Shown: positions 27,883 through 37,310, counted from the stretch's first letter. The stretch: 64,000 bases of DNA from Xenophilus aerolatus (GCA_029968055.1 JASCNX010000001.1:868001-932000), one strand, 5' to 3'. Numbers and translations: made by a program. The notes: generated by a model from the letters alone, not told the origin.

Positions 27883-27888
27883 GATAAT
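27883..27888 (+). promoter_or_regulatory. Candidate -10 box of dapC, near-leaderless start
   Basis: GATAAT ends eight bases before the dapC ATG, and no ribosome-binding purine run precedes that ATG. If used, transcription would start at or within two bases of the start codon. No clear -35 was found. Confidence 0.4.
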
Positions 27889-27896
27889 TCGCCCCC

Positions 27897-29108
27897 ATGA
27901 ATCCCCTGCTCGCCAAGCTGCAGCCCTACCCCTTCGAGCGGCTGCGACAGCTCTTCGCCGGCGTGACGCCCGATGCCGCGCACCCTCCCATCAGCCTGGG
28001 CATCGGCGAACCCAAGCACCCCACCCCGCCCTTCATCAAGGACGCCCTGGTGCAGGGCCTCGGCGCGCTGGCGGGCTACCCGGCCACGGCCGGCGAACCG
28101 GCGCTGCGCGCCGCCTTCACCGGCTGGCTCAAGACGCGCTATGACCTCGACCTCGACCCGGCCACGCAGGTGCTACCAGTCAACGGCTCGCGCGAGGCGC
28201 TGTTCGCGCTGGCGCAGACCGTGGTCGATGCCAGCGTCCAGCCCGCGCCGGTGGTGGTTTCACCCAACCCGTTCTATCAGATCTACGAAGGCGCGGCCCT
28301 GCTGGCCGGCGCCGACACCTGGTACGCGCCGAGCGACCCGGCACGCAACTTCGCCGTCGACTGGGACAGCGTGCCCGAGGACATCTGGGCACGCACCCAG
28401 CTGGTGTATGTCTGCTCGCCCGGCAACCCGACCGGCGCCGTCATGCCGCTGGACGAGTGGGACAAGCTCTTCGCCCTGTCGGACCGGCACGGCTTCGTGA
28501 TCGCCTCGGACGAGTGCTACAGCGAGATCTACTTCCGCGACGAGCCGCCGCTGGGCGGGCTGGAGGCGGCGTCCAGGTTGGGCCGCGGCGATTTCCGGCG
28601 CCTGGTCGCGCTCACCTCCCTGTCCAAGCGCAGCAACGTCCCGGGCCTGCGCAGCGGCTTCGTGGCCGGCGACGCATCGATCATCAAGAATTTCCTGCTC
28701 TACCGCACCTACCACGGCAGCGCGATGAGCGGCGCCGTGGCGGCTGCGAGCATCGCGGCCTGGGGCGACGAGACGCATGTGGTGGACAACCGCGCGCAGT
28801 ACCGCGCCAAGTTCGCCGCCGTCACGCCGCTGCTCGAGGCGGTGCTCGACGTGCGGCTGCCCGACGCGAGCTTCTACCTCTGGGCCGGCGTGCCGCCGGG
28901 CTGGAATGGCGACGACGCCGCCTTCGCGCGCGCTCTCTACGCTCAATACAATGTGACGGTGCTGCCGGGCAGCTACCTCGCTCGCGAGTGGCAGGGCCAG
29001 AACCCCGGCCGCGGCCGCATCCGGATGGCCCTGGTGGCCGACACGGCCGAGTGCACCGAAGCCGCCCGGCGCATCGTCCGCTTCTGCCAGTCGAATCCCG
29101 GCGCCTGA
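27897..29108 (+). CDS. dapC: Succinyldiaminopimelate transaminase
   Basis: PLP transaminase of the lysine/peptidoglycan succinylase branch, converting N-succinyl-2-amino-6-oxopimelate with glutamate. The 403-residue protein has the Schiff-base lysine in SLSKRSNVPGLR, which is typical of the DapC group, and the YVCSPGNPTGAV substrate loop. Its position directly before dapD makes the assignment firm. It starts near-leaderless (see the promoter entry). Confidence 0.93.
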   Translation: MNPLLAKLQPYPFERLRQLFAGVTPDAAHPPISLGIGEPKHPTPPFIKDALVQGLGALAGYPATAGEPALRAAFTGWLKTRYDLDLDPATQVLPVNGSREALFALAQTVVDASVQPAPVVVSPNPFYQIYEGAALLAGADTWYAPSDPARNFAVDWDSVPEDIWARTQLVYVCSPGNPTGAVMPLDEWDKLFALSDRHGFVIASDECYSEIYFRDEPPLGGLEAASRLGRGDFRRLVALTSLSKRSNVPGLRSGFVAGDASIIKNFLLYRTYHGSAMSGAVAAASIAAWGDETHVVDNRAQYRAKFAAVTPLLEAVLDVRLPDASFYLWAGVPPGWNGDDAAFARALYAQYNVTVLPGSYLAREWQGQNPGRGRIRMALVADTAECTEAARRIVRFCQSNPGA

Positions 29109-29138
29109 AGCCCTTTCTGTTCCTCCGACCCGTTTGCC

Positions 29139-29972
29139 ATGACCCAACAACTGCAACAGACCATCGACGCCGCGTGGGAGAACCGCGCCAACCTCTCGCC
29201 CGCGCAGGCGCCCAAGGAGGTGGTCGATGCGGTCGAGCACGTGATCGCCGAGCTCAACAACGGCCACCTTCGCGTGGCGACGCGCGAATCGGTCGGCCAG
29301 TGGACCGTGCACCAGTGGATCAAGAAGGCCGTGCTGCTGTCCTTCCGCCTCAAGGACAACGAGCAGATCCAGGCGGGCTCGCTGGGCTTCTACGACAAGG
29401 TGCCGACCAAGTTCTCGCACCTGTCGGCCGGCGAACTCAAGGAATCGGGCGTGCGCATCGTGCCGCCGGCCGTGGCGCGCCGCGGCAGCTTCATCGCCAA
29501 GGGCGCGATCCTGATGCCCAGTTACGTGAACATCGGCGCCTACGTGGGCGAGGGCTCGATGGTCGACACCTGGGCCACTGTGGGCTCGTGCGCGCAGGTC
29601 GGTGCCAACGTGCACCTGTCGGGCGGCGTGGGCCTGGGCGGCGTGCTGGAGCCCCTGCAGGCCAACCCGACCATCATCGAGGACAACTGCTTCATCGGCG
29701 CCCGCTCCGAGGTGGTCGAAGGCGTGATCGTCGAGGAGAACTCGGTGCTCGGCATGGGCGTGTACCTCGGCCAGAGCACGCCGATCTTCAACCGCGACAC
29801 CGGCGAGATCAGCTACGGGCGCGTGCCCTCGGGCAGCGTGGTCATCAGCGGCAGCCTGCCCAAGAAGACCAAGTCGGGCCAGGACTACAGCACCTATGCC
29901 GCGGTCATCGTGAAGACGGTCGATGCGCAGACGCGCTCCAAGACCAGCCTGAACGACCTGCTCAGAGATTGA
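29139..29972 (+). CDS. dapD: Tetrahydrodipicolinate N-succinyltransferase
   Basis: Left-handed beta-helix acyltransferase of 277 residues that succinylates tetrahydrodipicolinate from succinyl-CoA. The hexapeptide repeats run about 95-250 (for example [20 protein letters not shown]). The N-terminal helical domain is complete. It is 30 bases after dapC and in the same operon. Confidence 0.96.
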   Translation: MTQQLQQTIDAAWENRANLSPAQAPKEVVDAVEHVIAELNNGHLRVATRESVGQWTVHQWIKKAVLLSFRLKDNEQIQAGSLGFYDKVPTKFSHLSAGELKESGVRIVPPAVARRGSFIAKGAILMPSYVNIGAYVGEGSMVDTWATVGSCAQVGANVHLSGGVGLGGVLEPLQANPTIIEDNCFIGARSEVVEGVIVEENSVLGMGVYLGQSTPIFNRDTGEISYGRVPSGSVVISGSLPKKTKSGQDYSTYAAVIVKTVDAQTRSKTSLNDLLRD

Positions 29973-30013
29973 AATGTCTGCCCCCCGGCTTTTCACGCGC
30001 TGCGCGCGTGTAA

Positions 30014-30036
30014 CTCCACCCCCCGAGGGGGAGGCG
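30014..30036. repeat. C-rich/G-rich intergenic hairpin, copy A
   Basis: A run of six C, a GA spacer and five G (30019-30031) forms a strong hairpin in the gap between dapD and pilU. A related C-run/G-run hairpin appears at 49936-49990. From memory these are scattered in Comamonadaceae genomes, but I cannot count copies here. Confidence 0.5.
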
Positions 30037-30076
30037 CGGCCGGCTTGGGGCGGCCCGGCGCTCGGCCGCCGGCATC

Positions 30077-30100
30077 AGGCCGCCTTCGGGCGGCCTTCTC
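30077..30100 (+). terminator. Hairpin between dapD and pilU, possible terminator
   Basis: Stem AGGCCGCC/GGCGGCCT with a TTCG loop, followed only by TCTC. The missing T run makes it a weak or attenuating terminator. It lies 105 bases after the dapD stop and 36 before the pilU ATG. Confidence 0.5.
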
Positions 30101-30132
30101 GCTAGCGACACACCACCACCCTGGAGGGCACG

Positions 30133-31284
30133 ATGGGAACGATGGACCGCATTCTTCGGCTGATGGCCGAGCGCAAGGCTTCGGACGTGTACCTGTCGGC
30201 CCACGCGCCGGCGCAGATCCGCATCAACGGGGCCTGCGTGCCGATCAACTCCCAGATCCTGCCGCCCGACGCGCCGCTCGAACTGCTGCGCGAGGTGGTG
30301 GACCCGCTGCGCATCGGCGAGCTGGAACGCACCGGCGAGCTGAACATGGCGGTGGCCATCGAGGGCGTCGGCAACTTCCGCATCAGCGCGATGCGCCAGC
30401 GCGGCACCTATGCGGTGGTGGTGCGCTACATCGCCAACATCATCCCGGCCCTGGACGAGCTGAACCTGCCGGAGGTGCTCAAGTCCCTCATCATGGACAA
30501 GCGCGGGCTGATCCTGATGGTCGGCGCCACCGGGGCCGGCAAGACGACCACGCTGGCGTCGATGATCGACTACCGCAACGAGAACGCCTCGGGCCACATC
30601 CTGACGGTGGAGGAGCCGATCGAGTTCACCTACGTGAACAAGATGTCGCTGATCAACCAGCGCGACGTGGGCAGCGACACCCAGTCGCTCTCGGTGGCGC
30701 TGAAGAACGCGCTGCGGCAGGCGCCCGACGTGATCCAGATCGGCGAGATCCGCGACCGCGAGACGATGACCGCCGCCATCGCCTACGCGCAATCGGGCCA
30801 CCTGTGCCTGGCCACGCTCCATGCCAACAACGCCTACCGCGCGCTCAACCGCATCCTGAGCTTCTACCCGGTCGAGGTGCGCCCCACCCTCCTGGGCGAC
30901 CTGGCCGGCGCGCTGCGCGCCGTGGTGGCACAGCGCCTGCTGCGCACGCCGCGCGGTTCGCGCCTGCCGGCCGTCGAGGTGATGCTGAACACCGCGCTCG
31001 TGGCCGACCTGATCGAGAAGGGCGACTTCTCGGGGATCAAGGAGGCGATGAACAACTCCATGGCCGAGGGCTCGCAAACCTTCGAGGAAGCCATCGCCAA
31101 GCTCATCCTCGACGGCCGCATCAGCCGCGAGGAAGGCCTCGCCCATGCCGACTCGCCCACCAACCTGATGTGGCGCCTGCAGAACCACAACGCCCCGCCC
31201 GCCCGGCCCGATGCCGACCGACCGCTGATGGACCAGGTCGAGGCGCCCACCTTCACCGAAATCACGCTGGACGTGCACCACTGA
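30133..31284 (+). CDS. pilU: Type IV pilus retraction ATPase, PilU type
   Basis: Hexameric secretion ATPase (383 residues) that powers or assists pilus retraction. It has Walker [11 protein letters not shown], the Asp box GEIRDRETM, the His box ATLHANN and the Walker B region [10 protein letters not shown]. The length and the C-terminal extension fit PilU better than PilT, and the usual pilT is elsewhere. It sits inside the dap cluster, between dapD and dapE, an arrangement I recall from other Comamonadaceae. A second ATG three codons into the frame could be the true start. Confidence 0.9.
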   Translation: MGTMDRILRLMAERKASDVYLSAHAPAQIRINGACVPINSQILPPDAPLELLREVVDPLRIGELERTGELNMAVAIEGVGNFRISAMRQRGTYAVVVRYIANIIPALDELNLPEVLKSLIMDKRGLILMVGATGAGKTTTLASMIDYRNENASGHILTVEEPIEFTYVNKMSLINQRDVGSDTQSLSVALKNALRQAPDVIQIGEIRDRETMTAAIAYAQSGHLCLATLHANNAYRALNRILSFYPVEVRPTLLGDLAGALRAVVAQRLLRTPRGSRLPAVEVMLNTALVADLIEKGDFSGIKEAMNNSMAEGSQTFEEAIAKLILDGRISREEGLAHADSPTNLMWRLQNHNAPPARPDADRPLMDQVEAPTFTEITLDVHH

Positions 31285-31304
31285 TCCAGCCGCCACCGCC
31301 CAGC

Positions 31305-32549
31305 ATGTCCCGCACGCTCCAGCTCGCCGAACAACTCATCTCCCGGCCGTCGGTCACGCCCGAGGACGCCGGCTGCCAGCAGATCCTCGGCGATCGGCTG
31401 GCCAAGCTGGGCTTCGCGCTCGAGACCATCGAGAGCGGGCCGGAGAGCTTCCGCGTCACCAACCTCTGGGCGGTGCGGCGGCCGGCGGGTTCCAGGCCGC
31501 AGGGCGCTGCGGCGCCCGCCCCGCCGGTCCACGAAGCCACCGAGGACGTCGCCAGCGTCGCACTCGCCACCCGAACCCTGGTCTTCGCCGGCCACACCGA
31601 CGTCGTGCCCACCGGCCCCCTCGACCAGTGGACCAGCCACCCCTTCACGCCCACGCACCGCGACGGCCGCCTGTATGGCCGCGGCGCCTGCGACATGAAG
31701 ACCTCGCTGGCGGCCTTCGTGGTTGCCATCGAGGAGTTCCTGGCCACGAACCCCGACCCGGCCATCACGCTGGCCCTGCTGCTCACCAGCGACGAGGAAG
31801 GCCCGGCCGTCGACGGCACGGTGGTGGTCTGCAACGCGCTCGCGGCGCGTGGCGAGGTGCTGGACTGGTGCATCGTCGGCGAGCCGACCTCGGTCGAGCG
31901 CTGCGGCGACATGATCAAGAACGGACGCCGCGGCACGATGAGCGGCAAGCTCACGGTGCACGGCGTACAGGGGCACATCGCCTACCCGCACCTGGCCAAG
32001 AACCCCGTGCATGCCGTTGCGCCCGCGCTGGCCGAACTGGTGGCCATCAATGCCGCGGCCGGCTGGGACGCCGGCAACCGGTACTTCCAGCCCACGAGCT
32101 GGCAGATCAGCAACTTCCACGCCGGCACGGGGGCGAGCAACATCATCCCCGGCAGCGCGGTGATCGACTTCAATTTCCGCTTCTCGACCGAGTCCACCCC
32201 CGAATCGCTGCAGGCCCGCGTCAAGGAAGTCCTGGACCGCCACGGCGTCGACCACGACCTGACATGGACCATCGGCGGCCTGCCCTTCCTCACCCAACCG
32301 GGCGAGTTGGTCGCGGCCGTGCAGGGCGCGATCCGCAGCGAAACCGGCATCGAGACCGAGCTGTCCACCAGCGGTGGCACCAGCGATGCCCGCTTCATCG
32401 CCAAGGTGTGCGCGCAGGTCGTCGAACTCGGACCGGTCAATGCCAGCATCCACAAGATCGACGAACACATCGAGGTGGATGCGATCGACACGCTCAAGAA
32501 CATCTACCGACGGACGATCGAGGCGCTGGAAGGGACGTTGGCGCGCTGA
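31305..32549 (+). CDS. dapE: Succinyldiaminopimelate desuccinylase
   Basis: Di-zinc M20 peptidase-like enzyme that removes succinate to give LL-diaminopimelate. The 414-residue protein has His97 and Asp99 in FAGHTDVVP, Asp130 in ACDMKT, Glu164-Glu165 in SDEEGPA and a late GGTSDARF. A linker of about 33 residues rich in Ala/Pro (about 58-90) is inserted before FAGHTD. The usual DapE is nearer 375-390 residues. It follows pilU by 20 bases and completes the dapC-D-E set. The ATG is set by alignment with other DapE starts. Confidence 0.93.
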   Translation: MSRTLQLAEQLISRPSVTPEDAGCQQILGDRLAKLGFALETIESGPESFRVTNLWAVRRPAGSRPQGAAAPAPPVHEATEDVASVALATRTLVFAGHTDVVPTGPLDQWTSHPFTPTHRDGRLYGRGACDMKTSLAAFVVAIEEFLATNPDPAITLALLLTSDEEGPAVDGTVVVCNALAARGEVLDWCIVGEPTSVERCGDMIKNGRRGTMSGKLTVHGVQGHIAYPHLAKNPVHAVAPALAELVAINAAAGWDAGNRYFQPTSWQISNFHAGTGASNIIPGSAVIDFNFRFSTESTPESLQARVKEVLDRHGVDHDLTWTIGGLPFLTQPGELVAAVQGAIRSETGIETELSTSGGTSDARFIAKVCAQVVELGPVNASIHKIDEHIEVDAIDTLKNIYRRTIEALEGTLAR

Positions 32550-32552
32550 ATG

Positions 32553-32751
32553 CGGACAGCCGAACGCAGAGGGCGCAGAGGTTCCGCAGAGGGCGCAGAG
32601 GTTCCGCAGAGGCCGCAGAAGAAGACATTGAAGGTGCCTGCGCGTGCATCGACGCTTGACCTCGGCGTCCGTCCAATTCCCCGCTTTTCTATTTTTTTGA
32701 GTTTTCTGCGCCCTTTGCGGAATCTTTGCGCCCTCTGCGTTCGGCTGTCCG
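32553..32751. repeat. Inverted repeat element with CGCAGAGG units
   Basis: This 199-bp element fills the gap between dapE and prmB. Its ends are inverted: 32553-32577 and 32727-32751 match for 25 bases without a mismatch, and the match continues with a few changes for about 25 more. The left arm also holds a 20-base unit (CGCAGAGGGCGCAGAGGTTC) repeated twice, plus a partial third. No open frame, direct target repeats or transposase is seen. The arms would fold into a long hairpin, possibly a two-way terminator. It looks like a non-autonomous miniature repeat known from many GC-rich genomes. Confidence 0.85.
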
Positions 32752-32761
32752 TCTTCCATCC

Positions 32762-33640
32762 ATGCCCACCGTCCTCCACCTGATCGAACAATCCGCCGCC
32801 CGCCTCGACGCGGCCGGCGTGGGCTATGGCCACGGAACGACCAACGGTTTCGACGAAGCGGCGTGGCTGGTGCTGTGGCGGCTGCGGCTGCCGCTGGACG
32901 ACCTGGACGCCGTGGCCGAACGCGAGGTGTCGCCCGGCGCGCAGGCGCAGGTCGAGGCCCTGGTCGACGAACGCATTGCGAGCCGCAAGCCGGCCGCCTA
33001 TCTCACGAAGGAAGCCTGGCTGCAGGGCGTGTCGTTTTATGTCGACGAACGCGCCATCGTGCCGCGCAGCTTCATCGCCGAGCTGATCGCCGACGGCAGC
33101 ATCGACCCGTGGCTGAGCGAGCGCACGCAGGCGGTGCTGGACCTGTGCACCGGCAACGGCAGCCTGGCCGTCCTCGCCGCCATGGCGTGGCCCGAGGTGC
33201 GGGTCGATGCGGCAGACATCTCGCCGCCCGCGCTCGAAGTCGCCGCGATCAACGTGGCTCGCCATGGGCTCGATGCGCGTATCGCGCTGCGCGAGAGCGA
33301 CGGCCTCGCTGCCCTGCCCGGTCCCTACGACCTGATCCTGTGCAACCCGCCCTACGTCAACGCCCGCAGCATGGCCGCGCTCCCGGCCGAGTACCGGGCC
33401 GAGCCCGAGCTGGCCCTGGCCGGCGGCGAGGACGGCATGGACTTCGTGCGCAAGCTCTTCGCCGACGCCCCCGCCAGGATGAGTGCCGACGCCGTGCTGG
33501 TGCTGGAGATCGGCAACGAGCGCGCGCACTTCGAGGCGGCCTTTGCGTCCCTGGAGGTGGTCTGGCTCGAGACCAGCGCGGGCGATGACCAGGTGCTGCT
33601 GGTCACGCGGGACGCACTGACCGCCATGGCGCCGCCCTGA
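32762..33640 (+). CDS. prmB: Ribosomal protein L3 glutamine N5-methyltransferase
   Basis: SAM-dependent methyltransferase of 292 residues that modifies a glutamine in ribosomal protein L3. It has the SAM loop DLCTGNG at 127-133, the NPPY catalytic motif at 195-198 and the helical N-terminal domain. PrmB and the release-factor enzyme PrmC are close. PrmB is favoured by the sequence around NPPY (LCNPPYVN) and by the gene order dapE-prmB. The ATG falls 10 bases after the CGCAGAGG element, so the leader lies in that repeat. Confidence 0.9.
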   Translation: MPTVLHLIEQSAARLDAAGVGYGHGTTNGFDEAAWLVLWRLRLPLDDLDAVAEREVSPGAQAQVEALVDERIASRKPAAYLTKEAWLQGVSFYVDERAIVPRSFIAELIADGSIDPWLSERTQAVLDLCTGNGSLAVLAAMAWPEVRVDAADISPPALEVAAINVARHGLDARIALRESDGLAALPGPYDLILCNPPYVNARSMAALPAEYRAEPELALAGGEDGMDFVRKLFADAPARMSADAVLVLEIGNERAHFEAAFASLEVVWLETSAGDDQVLLVTRDALTAMAPP

Positions 33641-33652
33641 CGCCAGCCGAGA

Positions 33653-33680
33653 CGCTATCAACTTCATAGCTGCCCGCGCC
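33653..33680. repeat. GCTAT-ATAGC palindromic repeat, intergenic copy
   Basis: GCTAT and ATAGC flank a 7-base loop, followed by TGCCCGCGCC. The 15-base string ATAGCTGCCCGCGCC also occurs, on the other strand, inside nadD. It lies 12 bases after the prmB stop. Confidence 0.6.
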
Positions 33681-33766
33681 TGCCCACGGCGGCTGCGGTC
33701 GGCTTTCATTCGGAATTCCGCCCGGTGCACACGCCCCTGCCGCGCGCCGGGACCAGGCCGCGCCGG

Positions 33767-33772
33767 GATAAT
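33767..33772 (+). promoter_or_regulatory. Candidate -10 box of the ABC-F gene, near-leaderless start
   Basis: GATAAT lies 12 bases before the ATG. No purine-rich ribosome site precedes the ATG. The same arrangement occurs at dapC. No -35 was found. Confidence 0.38.
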
Positions 33773-33784
33773 CGGCCCCAGTCC

Positions 33785-35797
33785 ATGATCACCCTCAAGA
33801 ACGTCATCCTGCGCCGCAGCGCCAAAGTGCTGCTCGACGGCGCCACCGTCACCATCAACCCCGGCGAGAAGGTCGGCCTGGTCGGGCGCAACGGCGCCGG
33901 CAAATCCACCCTGTTCGCGCTGCTCAACGGCGGCCTGCACGAGGACGGCGGCGACTTCTCGATGCCCAGGCAATGGCGCCTGGCCCAGGTCGCGCAGAAC
34001 ATGCCCGAGACCAGCGAGTCGGCCACCGACTTCGTGGTGGCCGGCGACACGCGCCTGGTCGAGCTGCGCGAGCAACTGCTTGCCGCCGAAACGGCACATG
34101 CCGCCCAGCCCGACGATGCCGACGCCGGCATGGCCCTGGCGCATGCCTACACCGACCTCGCCGATGCCGGCGAGCACGATGCCGTGCCGCGCGCGCAGGC
34201 GCTCATCCTGGGCCTAGGCTTCAAGGTGCACGAGCTGGACCAGCCCGTCGACAGCTTCTCCGGCGGCTGGCGCATGCGCCTGCAACTGGCGCGCGCGCTG
34301 ATGTGCCCGAGCGACCTGCTGCTGCTGGACGAACCCACGAACCACCTGGACCTGGATGCGCTGGTCTGGCTCGAGGCCTGGCTGCAGCGCTACGCAGGCA
34401 CCATGATCGTCATCAGCCACGACCGCGAGTTCCTCGACGCCGTGACCGACGTGACGCTGCACATCGAGCACGCCAAGCTCACGCGCTACGGCGGCAACTA
34501 CAGCAAGTTCGAGGACATGCGCGCCCTGCAGCTGGAGCAGCAGCAGGCCGCCTTCGCCAAGCAGCAGGACAAGATCGCCCACCTGCAGAAGTTCATCGAC
34601 CGCTTCAAGGCCAAGGCCAGCAAGGCCAAGCAGGCGCAAAGCCGCGTCAAGGCGCTGGAGCGCATGGAGCGCGTGGCGCCGCTGCTGGCCGAGGCCGACT
34701 TCACCTTCGAGTTCAAGGAGCCGGCGAACATTCCCAACCCGATGCTCACCATCGGTGATGCGAGCTTCGGCTATGTGCAGGAAGATGCTCCACCCAAAGT
34801 GATCCTCGCGCACGTCAACCGCTCGGTGCTCGCGGGCCAGCGCATCGGCATCCTGGGCGCCAACGGCCAGGGCAAGTCGACGCTGGTCAAGACCATCGCG
34901 CGCGAGATGGGCGCGCTGGCCGGCACCGTGACCGAAGGCAAGGGCCTGAACATCGGCTACTTCGCGCAGCAGGAACTCGACGTGCTGCACCCCGGCAGCA
35001 ACCCGCTGGAGCACATGGTGCGGCTGGCGCGCGACCTGGGGCCCCAGTCGCGCGAACGCAGCACCGAGCAGGACCTGCGCGGCTTCCTGGGCAGCTTCAA
35101 CTTCAGCGGCGACATGGTCAAGCAGCCCGTGGGCACCATGAGCGGCGGCGAGAAGGCCCGGCTGGTGCTGGCGATGATGGTCTGGCAGCGTCCCAACCTG
35201 CTGCTGCTGGACGAGCCGACCAACCACCTGGACCTGGCCACCCGCGAGGCGCTGGCCGTCGCGCTCAACGAGTTCGAGGGCACGCTGATGCTCGTCAGCC
35301 ACGACCGGGCGCTGCTGCGCTCGGTGTGCGACGAGTTCTGGCTGGTGGGCCGCGGCGCCGTCAAGGATTTCGACGGCGACCTGGACGACTACCAGCGCTA
35401 CCTGCTCGACGAGGCCAAGCGCCAGCGCGAACTGGCGAAGCAGGCCGCCGAGCCGCCCGCACCCGCACCGGCGCCGGTTGCGGCGGCCCCTGCCCCCGCA
35501 TCGCCCCGCCAGGCGTCGGAGGGAGACGGCCGCGCCCAGCGCCAGCGCAATGCGCAGGAGCGCCAGCAGCGGGCCGAGCAGACCCGTCCGCTGCGCAAGG
35601 AGCTGGCGAGCATCGACGCGCGCCTGTCCAGCGCCGGCGCCGAGAAGTCGGCGCTGGAGGCGCGGCTGGCGCAGCCGCTGCCGGCGCCCGAAATCGCCGA
35701 AGCCGGACGCAAGCTCAAGCTGCTGGGCGACGAGATCGACGCCCTCGAAGAGCGCTGGATGACGCTGTCCGAACAGATCGAGGCGCTCGCCGCCTGA
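33785..35797 (+). CDS. ABC-F family ATPase, YheS-like
   Basis: Cytoplasmic twin-cassette ATPase of 670 residues without membrane segments, of the translation-associated ABC-F type. The first cassette has GRNGAGKST, SGGWRMRLQLARAL and LLLLDEPTNHLD. The second has GANGQGKST and SGGEKARL with another DEPTNHLD. The linker between them is Lys/Ala/Gln rich and charged, and a C-terminal Ala/Pro segment precedes a coiled coil (about 600-665). The closest E. coli relative in layout is YheS. The function is on ribosomes, but which step is unknown. Confidence 0.93.
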   Translation: MITLKNVILRRSAKVLLDGATVTINPGEKVGLVGRNGAGKSTLFALLNGGLHEDGGDFSMPRQWRLAQVAQNMPETSESATDFVVAGDTRLVELREQLLAAETAHAAQPDDADAGMALAHAYTDLADAGEHDAVPRAQALILGLGFKVHELDQPVDSFSGGWRMRLQLARALMCPSDLLLLDEPTNHLDLDALVWLEAWLQRYAGTMIVISHDREFLDAVTDVTLHIEHAKLTRYGGNYSKFEDMRALQLEQQQAAFAKQQDKIAHLQKFIDRFKAKASKAKQAQSRVKALERMERVAPLLAEADFTFEFKEPANIPNPMLTIGDASFGYVQEDAPPKVILAHVNRSVLAGQRIGILGANGQGKSTLVKTIAREMGALAGTVTEGKGLNIGYFAQQELDVLHPGSNPLEHMVRLARDLGPQSRERSTEQDLRGFLGSFNFSGDMVKQPVGTMSGGEKARLVLAMMVWQRPNLLLLDEPTNHLDLATREALAVALNEFEGTLMLVSHDRALLRSVCDEFWLVGRGAVKDFDGDLDDYQRYLLDEAKRQRELAKQAAEPPAPAPAPVAAAPAPASPRQASEGDGRAQRQRNAQERQQRAEQTRPLRKELASIDARLSSAGAEKSALEARLAQPLPAPEIAEAGRKLKLLGDEIDALEERWMTLSEQIEALAA

Positions 35798-35801
35798 AAC
35801 G

Positions 35802-36362
35802 ATGCCCTCCGCCACCGAACTCGCCCAGGGCGACCCTGCCCTGCTCGCCGCCATCCGCCGCAGTCGGCGCCTTCTGGGCCGCAAGGCGCTGATGGCCGCG
35901 GCCGCCAGCGCCGTGCCGGTGCCGGGCATCGACTTCGCGGCGGACGCTGCCCTGCTGGCCCGGCTGGTGCCGCAGATCAGCGCCGAGTTCGGCCTGGCAG
36001 CGCCGCAGATCGCGCACCTGTCGCCGCACCAGCGCGAACGTGTCGTGCAGATGGCCGGGAGCCTGGGCACGGTGCTGGTGGGCAAGCTCGTCACGCGCGA
36101 CCTGCTCATGACACTCGCGCGGCACGCCGGCATGAAGCTCAGCGCCAAGCAGGCGGCGCGCTTCGTGCCGCTGGCCGGCCAGGTCGTGTCGGCCGCGCTG
36201 GGCTATGCGGCGCTGCGCGCCATGGGCGAGCAGCACATCAAGGATTGCGTGCGTGTCGCCAAGGCCGCACAGCTCGTGCTGCCCGCACCGGGGTCGGGAA
36301 CTGTGCCGCCCTTGCCCGCCGAAGCGTCGCGGCCTTTCTGGCGGCGCCTCGGCGCGCGCTGA
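35802..36362 (+). CDS. DUF697/YcjF-like small protein
   Basis: A 186-residue protein with hydrophobic segments at about 23-45 and 120-145, separated by charged helices. The phrase VPVPGIDFAADAALL resembles the C-terminal region of YcjF/DUF697 proteins, which often sit with GTPases. It starts four bases after the ABC-F stop and is probably in the same transcript. No enzymatic motif is seen. The function is unknown, and the family assignment is tentative. Confidence 0.7.
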   Translation: MPSATELAQGDPALLAAIRRSRRLLGRKALMAAAASAVPVPGIDFAADAALLARLVPQISAEFGLAAPQIAHLSPHQRERVVQMAGSLGTVLVGKLVTRDLLMTLARHAGMKLSAKQAARFVPLAGQVVSAALGYAALRAMGEQHIKDCVRVAKAAQLVLPAPGSGTVPPLPAEASRPFWRRLGAR

Positions 36363-36472
36363 TCCGCGATCGGCCCGCGACGGCGGTGATGCCCCGCCCG
36401 GCGGCGTGGGCAAAGCGAGCGGCTGCGGCACGATTTCACTTGCCGGAATGAAATGAGACTCTGCTCCACGCT

Positions 36473-36484
36473 TGCCACGTGGCA
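36473..36484. promoter_or_regulatory. 12-bp perfect palindrome TGCCACGTGGCA
   Basis: It lies 115 bases before the 78-residue hypothetical gene, in a 236-bp gap that also has a GGCATAGTG string beside it. It could be an operator. No promoter boxes could be assigned. Confidence 0.3.
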
Positions 36485-36598
36485 TAGTGTGATGGAGGGG
36501 AATGACACACCGACATCGACCACCGTCGCCGCGATCATGCGGCGCCCGAGGGCAGAGGAAATGAGGGTTTCCGCTTCGGAATCCGGGAGAAACGAAGC

Positions 36599-36835
36599 AT
36601 GAACAACGCCGAACTGGCAGCGTCCGTGGAGCGGCTCATGAACTGGGTCGACTACTACCTGCACTGCGAACTCGACGACGAGTACCAGCACGACAAGCCG
36701 CAGAACGCCCGCATCCAACTGGAAGCGGCTCTGAGGGAAGAACTGCTGCGGGCGCACGCGCATGGCGTGGTGGCCTCGGTCACCGCGGCCGCGCGCGAGG
36801 CGGGCCCCGGCTCGCGCGACGACCTGATCGACTGA
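36599..36835 (+). CDS. Hypothetical protein, 78 residues
   Basis: A short, acidic soluble protein with a predicted helix-rich start (NNAELAASVERLMNWVDYY), aromatic residues, and a charged tail ending in DDLID. A GGAG site lies about ten bases before the ATG. I do not recognise the family. It may be expressed from its own promoter in the 236-bp gap before it. Confidence 0.6.
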   Translation: MNNAELAASVERLMNWVDYYLHCELDDEYQHDKPQNARIQLEAALREELLRAHAHGVVASVTAAAREAGPGSRDDLID

Positions 36836-36872
36836 GCCAGGCCCGCGCTGCGCTTTCGAAGTCTTCGGCCTG

Positions 36873-37310
36873 CTAGGCGAACAACGCCGTGTAGCGACGC
36901 TGCATTTCCTCGGGACTGAGCTTCTCGATCTCGTGGCCGATCAGCCAGCGGTGACCGAACGGGTCGCGCACGGTGCCGGAGCGCTCGCCGTAGAAGTGGT
37001 CTTCGGGCGCGCGCTCCAGCGTGCCACCGGCCGAGACGGCCCGCGCCACCAGCGCATCGGCGTCGTCGACATGCAGGTGCAGCGTCACCGGCGTCGCGCC
37101 CAGCGCCTCGGGGCTGCGCACCCCCATCTCGGGATACTCCTCCGACAGCATCAGCGTGTGCCCGTCCAGGTCCATCTCGGCATGGCCGACCCGCCCATCG
37201 GGCTCCGTCAGCCGGAACAGTTCCGACGCGCCGAAGGCGCGGGTGTAGAAGTCCATCGCGGCGCGGGCGTCGCGCACGCACAGGTAGGCATAAAGGGCAT
37301 GAATCGCCAT
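36873..37310 (-). CDS. VOC/glyoxalase-like protein (PhnB type)
   Basis: A 145-residue vicinal-oxygen-chelate protein with two beta-alpha-beta-beta-beta modules. It has the PhnB-like beginning YAYLCVRDARAAMDFYTRAFG and the later DPFGHRWLIGHEIE. The ATG used lacks the eleven extra residues of the longer frame. Metal-binding residues of true glyoxalases are only partly kept, so the enzyme activity is open. It is isolated and convergent with the 78-residue gene. Confidence 0.87.
   Translation of the reverse strand: MAIHALYAYLCVRDARAAMDFYTRAFGASELFRLTEPDGRVGHAEMDLDGHTLMLSEEYPEMGVRSPEALGATPVTLHLHVDDADALVARAVSAGGTLERAPEDHFYGERSGTVRDPFGHRWLIGHEIEKLSPEEMQRRYTALFA

Noticed and set aside
32553-32625. 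Tandem CGCAGAGG units considered as a CRISPR array
   Set aside because: The unit is about 20 bases, repeats without spacers of unique sequence, is part of a larger inverted element, and has no cas genes nearby.
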